From contig NZ_JAGTPK010000043.1 in the NCBI RefSeq assembly GCF_021147775.1, positions 1 to 37,006 on the forward strand: a DNA stretch of 37,006 nucleotides, in the 5' to 3' direction. Both the position numbers and the translations under genes were made by a program. How positions within the stretch are numbered: position 1 is the first letter of the stretch; each line of letters begins with the position of its first letter. The stretch comes from Pseudomonas californiensis (GTDB lineage Bacteria > Pseudomonadota > Gammaproteobacteria > Pseudomonadales > Pseudomonadaceae). This document shows positions 6,125-12,769 of the stretch, piece after piece. The notes beneath the pieces were generated by a model. That model did not search any database and was not told the DNA's origin. It saw only the letters and a program-made list of their open reading frames with translations.

Positions 6125-6445
6125 ATGCCGTTCGTATTCACTCCATCACCTCACTTCGTGAGCGCTGGTCACGAAGCGTCACATGCACTCGACACCGATG
6201 CCGAAACGGCTATGGATGTTGCAAAACTTCGTGAATTTTACCCTGAGCTAACAGGCTGGGGCGATTGGGCACTGCACGAAGCCTGGGGCAGCTTCTCTCA
6301 ACAGGTGTACATGATGCACTGGCAAACCATTACCGAGCGTGAAGTGAATTTTCTCAACTTCTGCTGCTGGGAGCAGACACGCGGTGAGTTTCCTTGGGGT
6401 GGCGACAGCAGTGATTTGGCCCAGGCGAGTGAGTGGAAAAGTTAA
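6125..6445 (+). CDS. Hypothetical protein (106 aa)
   Basis: The ATG at 6125 has an AGGAGA ribosome-binding site 5 bp upstream and is preferred to a frame-extending ATG at 6074 that overlaps the hairpin region. The product is rich in Trp and aromatic residues (GWGDWALHEAWGSF, WQTI, CCWEQTRGEFPWGG), with a helical C-terminal half and an acidic overall composition. No motif or family is recognised. It is one of the uniformly oriented small genes of the array. Confidence 0.5.
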   Translation: MPFVFTPSPHFVSAGHEASHALDTDAETAMDVAKLREFYPELTGWGDWALHEAWGSFSQQVYMMHWQTITEREVNFLNFCCWEQTRGEFPWGGDSSDLAQASEWKS

Positions 6446-6458
6446 AGGAAAACGTTCA

Positions 6459-6545
6459 TTGCCAAATCAAGCTGGCCGGGGACAGTCATTGAGCGCTTTA
6501 CCAACGCAGCTACGACACGAAAGAAAAAAGGAAGCGGCAACATGA
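6459..6545 (+). CDS. Possible 28-aa leader peptide (TTG start)
   Basis: A short frame opens at TTG 6459, six bases after the AGGAAAA junction motif, and ends in TGA inside the start codon of the next gene (ATGA overlap at 6542-6545). The product is basic (QLRHERKKE near the end). The coupling geometry and the shared motif suggest a translated leader, but the start codon is weak and this may be chance. Confidence 0.25.
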   Translation: MPNQAGRGQSLSALPTQLRHERKKEAAT

Positions 6546-7309
6546 TAGGACTTCGAACACGTCATTCGTTTGCACAGTTTTTAGAACTGCAACCCCCAAC
6601 CGTTGCAGTTGTTCTCTTAAGCAAGTATGGGGTTCAGCATCTTTCACTGCCGCATGACCATTTGCTGCCAGCTTTACTAAACATCCTGCGTTCGCTCGAC
6701 GAGCGGACCATCATGCATGTACTTGCCGAGGTCCTAGCAACCCCAGGGAATCTGCGTGCGAGGGTCAATCCGAAATATCGCTTTGACGAGCGTATGCATG
6801 ACCTCACGCAATGCCTGCTGCTGGATGGTTACATCGTAACCAACAAGACGCTCATTAAGGGAGACCCGTCCATCACCAACGCACCACCGATAGAAGACGA
6901 TCTGATCTTAGCGCTTCAAAACTCAGGGGCTCCTCGCAGAGACGACATTATCGCGCGGATTAATGATTCGGCCTCTGCATTTCGTTCGACGCCGCCTGAT
7001 TTCAACGCTTCTCTCGTGAATGCGCGAGTGGCACTTGAAACACTGGCAGTCGATATCGCCGCTCATGTCGCTTCACGGATGACAAACCCACCCCCCTACG
7101 ATCCTTCAAAATGGGGGATGGTTATCCAGTTTTTACGCATAAGTGGTGAGATCACAGTTGAGGAGGAGAAGGGGCTTGCTGGTGTATTCGGCTTTTTAAG
7201 CCCAGGCGCTCATCGGCCAGTCGGGATTCCCGAAGATCAGATGACACGGCTCGGGCGGTCATTTGCGCTTAATATGTGTTGGTTCTTGCTCATGAATCAC
7301 TTAGCGTAA
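6542..7309 (+). CDS. Abi_C / HEPN-like protein, candidate abortive-infection factor
   Basis: This 255-residue protein has a poorly defined N-terminal half. Its C-terminal part (about 150-255) resembles abortive infection C-terminal domains: a helix with N-A-R-x-A-L-E-T-L-A, a long middle helix, then G-F-L-S-P-G-A-H followed by a final helix L-G-R-S-F-A-L-N-M-C-W-F-L. HEPN-type RNases in this group often use an R-x4-6-H pair. Here the conserved His is in GAHRPVG, but a canonical R-x4-6-H motif is not evident. The family role would be toxic RNA cleavage in phage-infected cells. The location among accessory genes fits a defence gene. Assignment is by pattern only. Confidence 0.5.
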   Translation: MIGLRTRHSFAQFLELQPPTVAVVLLSKYGVQHLSLPHDHLLPALLNILRSLDERTIMHVLAEVLATPGNLRARVNPKYRFDERMHDLTQCLLLDGYIVTNKTLIKGDPSITNAPPIEDDLILALQNSGAPRRDDIIARINDSASAFRSTPPDFNASLVNARVALETLAVDIAAHVASRMTNPPPYDPSKWGMVIQFLRISGEITVEEEKGLAGVFGFLSPGAHRPVGIPEDQMTRLGRSFALNMCWFLLMNHLA

Positions 7310-7351
7310 GTGACACCACACCTGACGTGTAGGAAAGATTGCTGCACCCAC

Positions 7352-7373
7352 AAGCCCGCCCAGCCGCGGGCTT
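7352..7373 (+). other. Intergenic hairpin, sister of 6051-6072
   Basis: AAGCCCGC (7352-7359) pairs with GCGGGCTT (7366-7373) around a 6-nt loop, 15 bases after a TAGGAAAG junction motif. It could be a weak terminator for the Abi-like gene, since a few T residues follow within the stem end but no true T-run. Confidence 0.5.
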
Positions 7374-7423
7374 TGGCAGTACTAGGGCGCAGCTTTCGCG
7401 GCCTCTACACGAAGGAACTTTTT

Positions 7424-7660
7424 ATGACCGATAAACAGATCAACGTCCCTACAGAATCCATCGGCAGCCTGTTGAACATGATTGAAAAGCGTATTCGTGA
7501 GATTGGCAAAACCTACCAAGAGAACGGCAGGAGCTATCAAGACGATCTCGAAATTACTGCCCTTCGTGCTATGGCTCGGCAACTGGGGTTTGACTTTGAA
7601 GTTTCATCAATTTCTTCAGGTTTTGCCGTAACGCGCCATGCATACACCGAGGCCGTTTGA
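7424..7660 (+). CDS. Hypothetical protein (78 aa)
   Basis: The ATG at 7424 follows an AAGGA ribosome-binding site; the in-frame extension upstream runs through a hairpin and is not counted. The 78-residue product has an amphipathic helix (SLLNMIEKRIREIGKTYQE), a second helix (DLEITALRAMARQLG) and a short C-terminal strand (FEVSSISSGFAVTR). No family is recognised. The next gene starts 13 bp after the stop, with AAGGAAAA between them. Confidence 0.5.
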   Translation: MTDKQINVPTESIGSLLNMIEKRIREIGKTYQENGRSYQDDLEITALRAMARQLGFDFEVSSISSGFAVTRHAYTEAV

Positions 7661-7673
7661 TAAAGGAAAACAC

Positions 7674-7928
7674 ATGCATCCCAATAATCACCCTGCTGCG
7701 CCTGACAGCTTTGAGAACTCTCGCTTGGAGGACCTTGTCACGCTGCATCAGGCGATCGCAGCACTCGGCCAAGCGCTTGATTATACGGCGGTGGTTGAGC
7801 AGCGCTCGGCGCTGTATGACCGCGTGCGCGACCTACACCCTACCCTGATAAGTGACGAGGAAAATTCAGCCTTGAACCTGCTGATAGGCTCCATGGCCGA
7901 GACGCGTAAAGAAACTCTCGGTATCTGA
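7674..7928 (+). CDS. Hypothetical helical protein (84 aa)
   Basis: The ATG at 7674, 3 bp after AAGGAAAA, is preferred to an in-frame ATG 36 bases upstream within the previous gene. The 84-residue product starts with a polar His/Asn/Pro-rich segment, followed by two helices (RLEDLVTLHQAIAALGQAL and AVVEQRSALYDRVRDLH) and a short C-terminal helix. It resembles a small helical-bundle protein. No function is assigned. Confidence 0.5.
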   Translation: MHPNNHPAAPDSFENSRLEDLVTLHQAIAALGQALDYTAVVEQRSALYDRVRDLHPTLISDEENSALNLLIGSMAETRKETLGI

Positions 7929-7960
7929 ACCCCATCAGCTGCGTTGAATAGGAAAAGAAT

Positions 7961-8641
7961 ATGCCCATCATCACCGATCAGTTAACCAAGCATGACATCG
8001 AGGAGGCGATCAGGCTGGCTCGTGCGAACTATGTTGAGCTGATCAACAAGTTCGTTAAACCTCACGGCCCCACGAGCAGCCTTTGTATCGCGCAGGTTGA
8101 GGCAGAGGTGCGGGAATATCTGTCAGACGCGCTGACAGCATGCTACGGGGGATTTGTTGAAGCTGTTCTCGCCAAGGACCAAACAAGCGGCGATTTGATC
8201 GGATTCACGATTGTGTTGCGCGGTAATGACCCGAAGGATTGTGGCATCAATTACGCCGTGGTCAGCGTAACTCAAAGGCGGCAAGGGATTCTTCGTGAAA
8301 TGCTGAAAGGAATCCAGGCGCGATATAACCACATCGGTCTGTCTTGCAGCGTGGACAAGGTGCCTTACTACGAAGCATTAGGGTTTCATATTACTGGCCC
8401 CGACTTAACCCAAGTGGCTATGTGCTGTGGTATCGATAAGCCCGACGCCAGGATGGGAGCGCTGGACTTTAGTTTGAATTCAAAGATCGCTGAAGCCGTG
8501 GCTACTTTCCGGCGTGTCCACGGCTTGAAGGCTGAAGGAATGCTTAGCAAGATGGGGGAGATACAAGAGGATCGGTTCAAATACGTCGATGGATATGTCA
8601 CCAAACGGCTGTCGGGAATTTCGCATGCTGACGCCTCATAG
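7961..8641 (+). CDS. GNAT-family N-acetyltransferase
   Basis: This 226-residue protein contains the GNAT core. Motif A appears as a strand (NYAVVSV) followed by T-Q-R-R-Q-G-I-L-R-E-M-L, the acetyl-CoA pyrophosphate-binding turn. Motif B-like YYEALGFHI follows about 35 residues later. The N-terminal 60 residues and C-terminal 70 residues are extra and probably determine the substrate, which is unknown. The ATG is 4 bp after TAGGAAAA (7949-7956). Its stop TAG again forms the start of the next TAGGAAAA motif. It could acetylate a small molecule or a protein such as a toxin target. Confidence 0.75.
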   Translation: MPIITDQLTKHDIEEAIRLARANYVELINKFVKPHGPTSSLCIAQVEAEVREYLSDALTACYGGFVEAVLAKDQTSGDLIGFTIVLRGNDPKDCGINYAVVSVTQRRQGILREMLKGIQARYNHIGLSCSVDKVPYYEALGFHITGPDLTQVAMCCGIDKPDARMGALDFSLNSKIAEAVATFRRVHGLKAEGMLSKMGEIQEDRFKYVDGYVTKRLSGISHADAS

Positions 8642-8651
8642 GAAAAAAAAT

Positions 8652-8714
8652 ATGACAACGTGTCGCTATATTCGCACCGAACAGCCCGCGCTACTAACCG
8701 CACCGCTGAGTTAA
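8652..8714 (+). pseudogene. Truncated duplicate of the N-terminus of the gene at 5377
   Basis: From ATG 8652, 20 codons read as a protein whose middle (YIRTEQPALL, then APL) is almost identical to residues 6-19 of the product of 5377-5637, and then TAA follows. It has a good ribosome-binding site (AGGAAAAAAAA) and its stop lies 5 bp before the next start. It may be a remnant of a duplicated gene, or a retained leader peptide for the gene at 8720. Confidence 0.6.
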
Positions 8715-8719
8715 AATAT

Positions 8720-9025
8720 ATGACCGAAGAAGAAATGCGCCTGGCATTGTTTGGCATGGGCGGGTCGCCAGCACGCAAAGCGGCCCAACAGAGCCAGCAA
8801 ACCACAGCCAGCGACCAACCACCGAAAGCAACCGCCAGGCGCAAGAACGCCAAGAACTTCGTGCCCAAGCTCATAGTCACGCTGCGCGTGGGCAACGAAT
8901 TTGAAGGCGCAACGGAATTATTCACACACCAGGCACACACGCTCAGCAAGCTCCAGGCCGAGCTGGACGCGATGAAAGAGGCCCGTAGGAAATACAAGTA
9001 CATCGAGCTGGTGTCAGTCAAATGA
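8720..9025 (+). CDS. Hypothetical plasmid protein (101 aa)
   Basis: The start at ATG 8720 (MTEEEMRLALFG) gives 101 residues; the same frame is open back to 8660 but there overlaps the duplicated leader in another frame. A Lys/Gln/Ala-rich linker (about 15-50) separates the acidic N-terminal helix from a C-terminal domain with strand KLIVTLRVG, a short acidic loop, and a helix ending in KYKYIELVSVK. It has no recognised motif. It lies at the right end of the small-gene array, convergent with the integrase gene. Confidence 0.5.
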   Translation: MTEEEMRLALFGMGGSPARKAAQQSQQTTASDQPPKATARRKNAKNFVPKLIVTLRVGNEFEGATELFTHQAHTLSKLQAELDAMKEARRKYKYIELVSVK

Positions 9026-9101
9026 TCACAATAGGTCTGTTAATCGATGAACATGGACTTGATGGTGCCCCACTTGCAAAAGCTTACGTCGCTTGCCCAG
9101 C

Positions 9102-10058
9102 TCAATACTTGACCTTGAATGTAGGTGAGTCTTCCGGCCGCTGGCCGCGACGATCATACAGTCGCGTCGTGCTGATGTTTGCGTGACCCAGCCAGATCTG
9201 CACCTTGGCAATGTCCGCATCATGCTCGAGCGCGTTGGTCGCCGCCGTGGCCCGCAGGCCGTGGACGCCTAATCCGTCCACGTGGATCAGCGCAGCGCTT
9301 GCCCACTTACTGACAACGCCATACACCCCCTTGCCGGTAATCCCGGTACCTGACGTCTTGCCACGCAGCGAGCGAAAGAGCGCACCCGGCGTCTGCGCTC
9401 GATCACCATCACGCACCAGGTACACGTAGATCCTTTCAGCCGCGACCGGGTGCAGTGGCAGGTAGCGGATCTTGCCGCCCTTGCCGTGGATCCGCAGGTG
9501 CTTCACACCACGGCGCTCCTGCAGGTCGCCGGTCTGCAGCAAGCTCAGTTCTTCACGGCGCAGTCCCTGGTACAGCAGTACCGCCAGAATCGCCCGGTCG
9601 CGCACGCCCTGGAGCGAATCATCGTCGGGCGCATCGAGCAGCCGCTTTGCCTGGTCGTCGCCCAAGGCGGGAGTCTTGCCCTCGTTGGTTTCCACTGGGG
9701 GCCTGGCCACGCCATGCACCGGGTTACCACCGGCCAGTGCATTGTTGTCCAGAAGGTAATCGAAGAGGCTGGCCAGCGCCGCCAGTTTGCGCCGGATCGT
9801 GGCCCCAGAAAGAGCGCGTAACTCGAGCTGGGCGCGCCAGGCTAAAACGTGTGCCCGGTTTACGACGCGAAACTCTTCGGCACCGGCCAGGCCGACAAAG
9901 CTGCAGAAGTCGCGCAGATCGGCCTGGTACGCACGGCGCGTTCGCGGGTTGCGGATATTGGCGAACCACTCGACCGCTGCCGGCACTGAGGCCAGTTCCT
10001 GGAATTCCAGTGCAGTCAGTCGCCGCTCGCCGGCGTTGGCCATCACCAGCTCGCTCAT
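9102..10058 (-). CDS. Tyrosine recombinase / phage-type integrase
   Basis: This 318-residue protein has the full tyrosine-recombinase active site: R167 (GLRREE), K193 (HGKGGK), H266-x-x-R269 (HGLR), H292 (LGHANISTT) and the nucleophile Y301. An N-terminal SAM-like core-binding domain (about 15-110) precedes the catalytic part. The start at 10058 overlaps the stop of the upstream GNAT gene by 4 bp (ATGA), which decides between this and a longer in-frame start. XerC/D-like proteins of this size on plasmids typically resolve multimers, but integration of the element or of a cassette is also possible. The recombination site is not identified. Confidence 0.9.
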   Translation of the reverse strand: MSELVMANAGERRLTALEFQELASVPAAVEWFANIRNPRTRRAYQADLRDFCSFVGLAGAEEFRVVNRAHVLAWRAQLELRALSGATIRRKLAALASLFDYLLDNNALAGGNPVHGVARPPVETNEGKTPALGDDQAKRLLDAPDDDSLQGVRDRAILAVLLYQGLRREELSLLQTGDLQERRGVKHLRIHGKGGKIRYLPLHPVAAERIYVYLVRDGDRAQTPGALFRSLRGKTSGTGITGKGVYGVVSKWASAALIHVDGLGVHGLRATAATNALEHDADIAKVQIWLGHANISTTRLYDRRGQRPEDSPTFKVKY

Positions 10059-10600
10059 GCATTTCGCTCCGCATCGTGCCGCGCTTTGATGGCCGGCCAC
10101 TCGGGGGAAGCCATCAGCTCGCGGATCAGGCGCTCATGTTCCGGCTCTGGCACCAGGTGCTGCCAACGCTCCTGCTCCAGCTCCATCTGCCTGACACCGC
10201 GCAACTGAGCCTCAATCTTCACACCTGCTGCGCCGAGGCGCGCACGTGCCTGGCACCAGAAGCCTTCCGACGTGGTGTATTCGTACAGCGGCACGATGGG
10301 CAGACCGTGCAGTTGCCACAGGTGCCAGAGGACGGCCGAGCCAATGCCTTGCCGCTGACTACCGGGCCTGAGCTCAATCATGTTGATGTACAGCCGGTCG
10401 CGCAGCGGGTTGATGCTGTAGTCGATGTGACCCACACGCTGGCCATCGACCTCGATGTGATCGACGAAGTCAGTACCGGGAAACACGAAATGACCAGGCT
10501 GCGATTCGGAGCGCTCGTTCACGAGGGTAATCGGACGCTTCACCACACTCGCGCCGTGCCGTCTACGAAAAAAACCACGAATCCTGCTGAAAAACGCCAT
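10055..10600 (-). CDS. GNAT-family acetyltransferase
   Basis: This 181-residue protein starts with a basic stretch (FFSRIRGFFRRR) that could act as a membrane-associated or DNA-binding tail. The GNAT core follows: strand YINMIELRP, then the acetyl-CoA turn Q-R-Q-G-I-G-S-A-V-L (about residues 83-93), then YEYTTSEGFW. The C-terminal 60 residues are helical and Glu-rich. It is the first gene of a two-gene minus-strand operon with the tyrosine recombinase, sharing an ATGA overlap, so the two may function together. The substrate is unknown. Confidence 0.75.
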   Translation of the reverse strand: MAFFSRIRGFFRRRHGASVVKRPITLVNERSESQPGHFVFPGTDFVDHIEVDGQRVGHIDYSINPLRDRLYINMIELRPGSQRQGIGSAVLWHLWQLHGLPIVPLYEYTTSEGFWCQARARLGAAGVKIEAQLRGVRQMELEQERWQHLVPEPEHERLIRELMASPEWPAIKARHDAERNA

Positions 10601-10739
10601 GTACCCGCCTGAGGTCGAAAGAGCCGATAACGTATTTTATCACCTCTTTTTACTGAGTTGATGCCAATCCAAAATCACACGCTATTTGACAACCATTCGT
10701 CGGCAAGACTCGAAATAGGATCCAAGATTCATTAATCTG

Positions 10740-10752
10740 ATTGTCAGACAAT
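10740..10752 (+). promoter_or_regulatory. Operator palindrome ATTGTCAGACAAT before the GntR-type regulator
   Basis: This perfect inverted repeat (TTGTC-A-GACAA with one flanking pair) begins 27 bp before the regulator start. The 11-bp core is identical to that at 11503-11513 before lhgO. The TNGTC-N-GACNA pattern is typical of FadR-subfamily operators, so autoregulation by the product of 10767-11468 is likely. Confidence 0.75.
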
Positions 10753-10766
10753 AGGACACATAAACT

Positions 10767-11468
10767 ATGCTTAGCTTTCCACGCCCTCACTCTCTTGTCG
10801 AAAGTGTCGTCTCTGCCATCCGCAGAGAAATTACGAGCGGACGGCTTCCAGCCGAGTCGAAGATGCCGACAGAGCATGAATTAGCTGATCAATTCAGTGT
10901 GAGCCGATCTGTGGTACGTGAGGCCATTTCGCAGCTTAAAGCTGATGGCGTGTTAGTAATTCGTCGGGGCAGTGGTTCCTTTGTTTCCCACACTCCCGGT
11001 GGAACAGTTTTTCGACTGCCAAGCAACGAAAGGCATTCAGCGGATTTGTCCAAATTGTTTGAGCTGCGGTCATGGATTGAAATCCAAGCAGCATCTGTTG
11101 CTGCACAGCGGCACATGGATTCAGATTTGGAGCGGCTCTCTGAAGCGATGTCGTTGATGGAGAGTAACGCGACCAATTTCGAGGTTTCCTCTAAGGCGGA
11201 CGTTGAATTTCACAGTGCTATCGTTGGTGCGTGCAAAAACGAATATCTGACCGCATTCCACGATTTTTTAGGTAGCCAGCTGATCCAGGCCCGTTTCATG
11301 GCGTGGGAAAACTCTTCAAAACTTGCAGTAGGTCCGAGTGGTGCCATCCGAGAGCACCGCAAGATTTACGACGCAGTGGCAAAACGAAATTCGACCGAAG
11401 CCGCTCACTTCGCTCGCATGCACCTAAAGTCCGCAGCTCTACGGCTCAACATAGATCTGGCGGATTAG
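10767..11468 (+). CDS. FadR/GntR-family regulator (LhgR-like)
   Basis: The N-terminal winged helix of the GntR family is clear: LPAESKMPTEHELADQFSVS, then R-S-V-V-R-E-A-I, then ADGVLVIRRGSGSFV (about residues 29-76). The C-terminal part (about 95-225) matches the FCD effector domain, with D and H positions suited to metal and carboxylate binding (F-H-S-A-I and H-x-x-I-Y-D-A). The length of 233 residues is normal. Its neighbours are lhgO and a transporter, and two copies of one palindrome flank it. A GntR repressor named LhgR controls L-2-hydroxyglutarate use in Pseudomonas putida; equivalence here is inferred. Base composition is more AT-rich than in the T4SS region. Confidence 0.85.
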   Translation: MLSFPRPHSLVESVVSAIRREITSGRLPAESKMPTEHELADQFSVSRSVVREAISQLKADGVLVIRRGSGSFVSHTPGGTVFRLPSNERHSADLSKLFELRSWIEIQAASVAAQRHMDSDLERLSEAMSLMESNATNFEVSSKADVEFHSAIVGACKNEYLTAFHDFLGSQLIQARFMAWENSSKLAVGPSGAIREHRKIYDAVAKRNSTEAAHFARMHLKSAALRLNIDLAD

Positions 11469-11501
11469 TGGGTATCCATGCGTATGACTCACAACGACCT
11501 A

Positions 11502-11514
11502 GTTGTCAGACAAC
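11502..11514 (+). promoter_or_regulatory. Operator palindrome GTTGTCAGACAAC before lhgO
   Basis: This 13-bp perfect palindrome has the same 11-bp core (TTGTCAGACAA) as the site at 10740-10752 and lies 21 bp before the lhgO ATG. It indicates that the regulator directly represses the oxidase-transporter pair. Its TTG also opens an in-frame extension of lhgO, which was rejected as a start. Confidence 0.75.
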
Positions 11515-11535
11515 CTGACGTTAAAAGGATTTTTT

Positions 11536-12729
11536 ATGCTTTACGATTTCTGTGTGATTGGGGGTGGCATCGTTGGGCTTGCCACGGCAATGCGGCTGCT
11601 CGAGGTTTACCCTGGCTGTTCACTTGTGTTGATGGAGAAAGAGCTTTCCCTAGCGCAGCATCAGACAGGTCATAACAGCGGTGTGATTCATGCTGGCGTT
11701 TACTACGCACCTGGTAGCTTCAAAGCGAAGCTTTGCACCCAAGGTGCAGAGCTGACGAAATCGTTTTGCACCGAACACAGTATTCCTTTCGAGGTGTGCG
11801 GCAAGTTGGTGGTTGCATCAAACAAGGAGAGCTTTGCCCGGTTAGGATCGCTAGAAGAGCGGGCAAAACAAAATGGCCTGACCACAGAACGCCTTGATGC
11901 ACAGGAGCTACGGCGGCGTGAACCCAATGTAGCAGGGGAGGGCGCGTTGTTTGTAAAAAGCTCGGGGATCGTTGACTACGGTGTGGTGTCTCGTTCCATG
12001 GCAAATGTGATTGCTCAAGCTGGAGCACAAATACTTCTGGGCCAAACGGTCGTCTCTATAGAAGAACATGGAAACCATGTAAGCATTGCGTCTGAGCGTT
12101 TGTCACTGTCCGCAAAAAGGTTAGTAGTCTGCGCTGGATTACAATCTGATCGATTGGCAACACTTGCAGGATTGAAAGTGGACTGCAGAATTGTTCCTTT
12201 CAGAGGTGAGTATTACCGGCTGTCATCACATCTTGATGACAGTATAAAACACCTAATATATCCGGTCCCAGAGGCCGGGCTGCCATTTCTTGGAATACAT
12301 TTGACTCGTATGATCGGCGGCGGGGTTACTGTTGGACCCAATGCCGTATTAGGCCTATCAAGAGAAGGATATCGAAAGTTTGCGTTTAATGCGCGTGATT
12401 TCCTAGAGTACAGTTTGTATCCGGGGTTTTGGAAGCTTGTTGGAAAAAACATCAACTCCGGCATTGCTGAAATGAAGAATGCGATTTTCAAAAATAACTA
12501 TTTAGAGCAATGTCAGAAGTATTTTCCGTCACTTAAAATGGAGGACCTTGAACCCTATGAGGCAGGTATTCGTGCTCAGGCGGTCACCCGTTCAGGTGAG
12601 TTTGTTGACGATTTTCTGTTTGTACAGACAGAAAGAATGTTGCATGTGTGCAACGCACCATCCCCAGCAGCGACGTCAGCCATTCCAATAGGCCGAATTA
12701 TCGTAGATAAGCTTACGAAGAACAGCTGA
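11536..12729 (+). CDS. lhgO: L-2-hydroxyglutarate oxidase/dehydrogenase
   Basis: This FAD enzyme oxidises L-2-hydroxyglutarate to 2-oxoglutarate and passes electrons to the membrane quinone pool. The dinucleotide-binding GxGxxG appears as V-I-G-G-G-I-V-G-L (residues 7-15). Family signatures follow: HQTGHNSGVIHAGVYY, then FRGEYY, then L-I-Y-P-V-P, then HLTRMIGG-x-x-TVGPNA. The C-terminal G-I-R-A-Q-A and N-A-P-S-P-A-A-T-S-A segments are also present. The length of 397 residues matches E. coli LhgO (YgaF). The start at ATG 11536 has an AAGGA site; an upstream TTG in the operator is not used. Finding this pathway on a transfer element suggests a nutrient trait. Confidence 0.92.
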   Translation: MLYDFCVIGGGIVGLATAMRLLEVYPGCSLVLMEKELSLAQHQTGHNSGVIHAGVYYAPGSFKAKLCTQGAELTKSFCTEHSIPFEVCGKLVVASNKESFARLGSLEERAKQNGLTTERLDAQELRRREPNVAGEGALFVKSSGIVDYGVVSRSMANVIAQAGAQILLGQTVVSIEEHGNHVSIASERLSLSAKRLVVCAGLQSDRLATLAGLKVDCRIVPFRGEYYRLSSHLDDSIKHLIYPVPEAGLPFLGIHLTRMIGGGVTVGPNAVLGLSREGYRKFAFNARDFLEYSLYPGFWKLVGKNINSGIAEMKNAIFKNNYLEQCQKYFPSLKMEDLEPYEAGIRAQAVTRSGEFVDDFLFVQTERMLHVCNAPSPAATSAIPIGRIIVDKLTKNS

Positions 12730-12769
12730 GTTCTATAAAAATAAATAATATATTTTGAAGGGATAATAT

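Noticed and set aside
9455..10612. 385-residue plus-strand frame opposite the recombinase and GNAT genes
   Set aside because: It is Arg/Pro/Ala-rich and antisense to two well-supported genes, so it is a shadow.
10686..10721. TTGACA at 10686-10691 as a promoter of the FadR-type regulator
   Set aside because: No acceptable -10 box is found at 16-18 bp; the nearest TAGGAT is 24 bp away.
11503..11535. TTG start giving an 11-residue N-terminal extension of LhgO
   Set aside because: The TTG is inside the operator, and the ATG at 11536 has a ribosome-binding site and matches the usual LhgO N-terminus.
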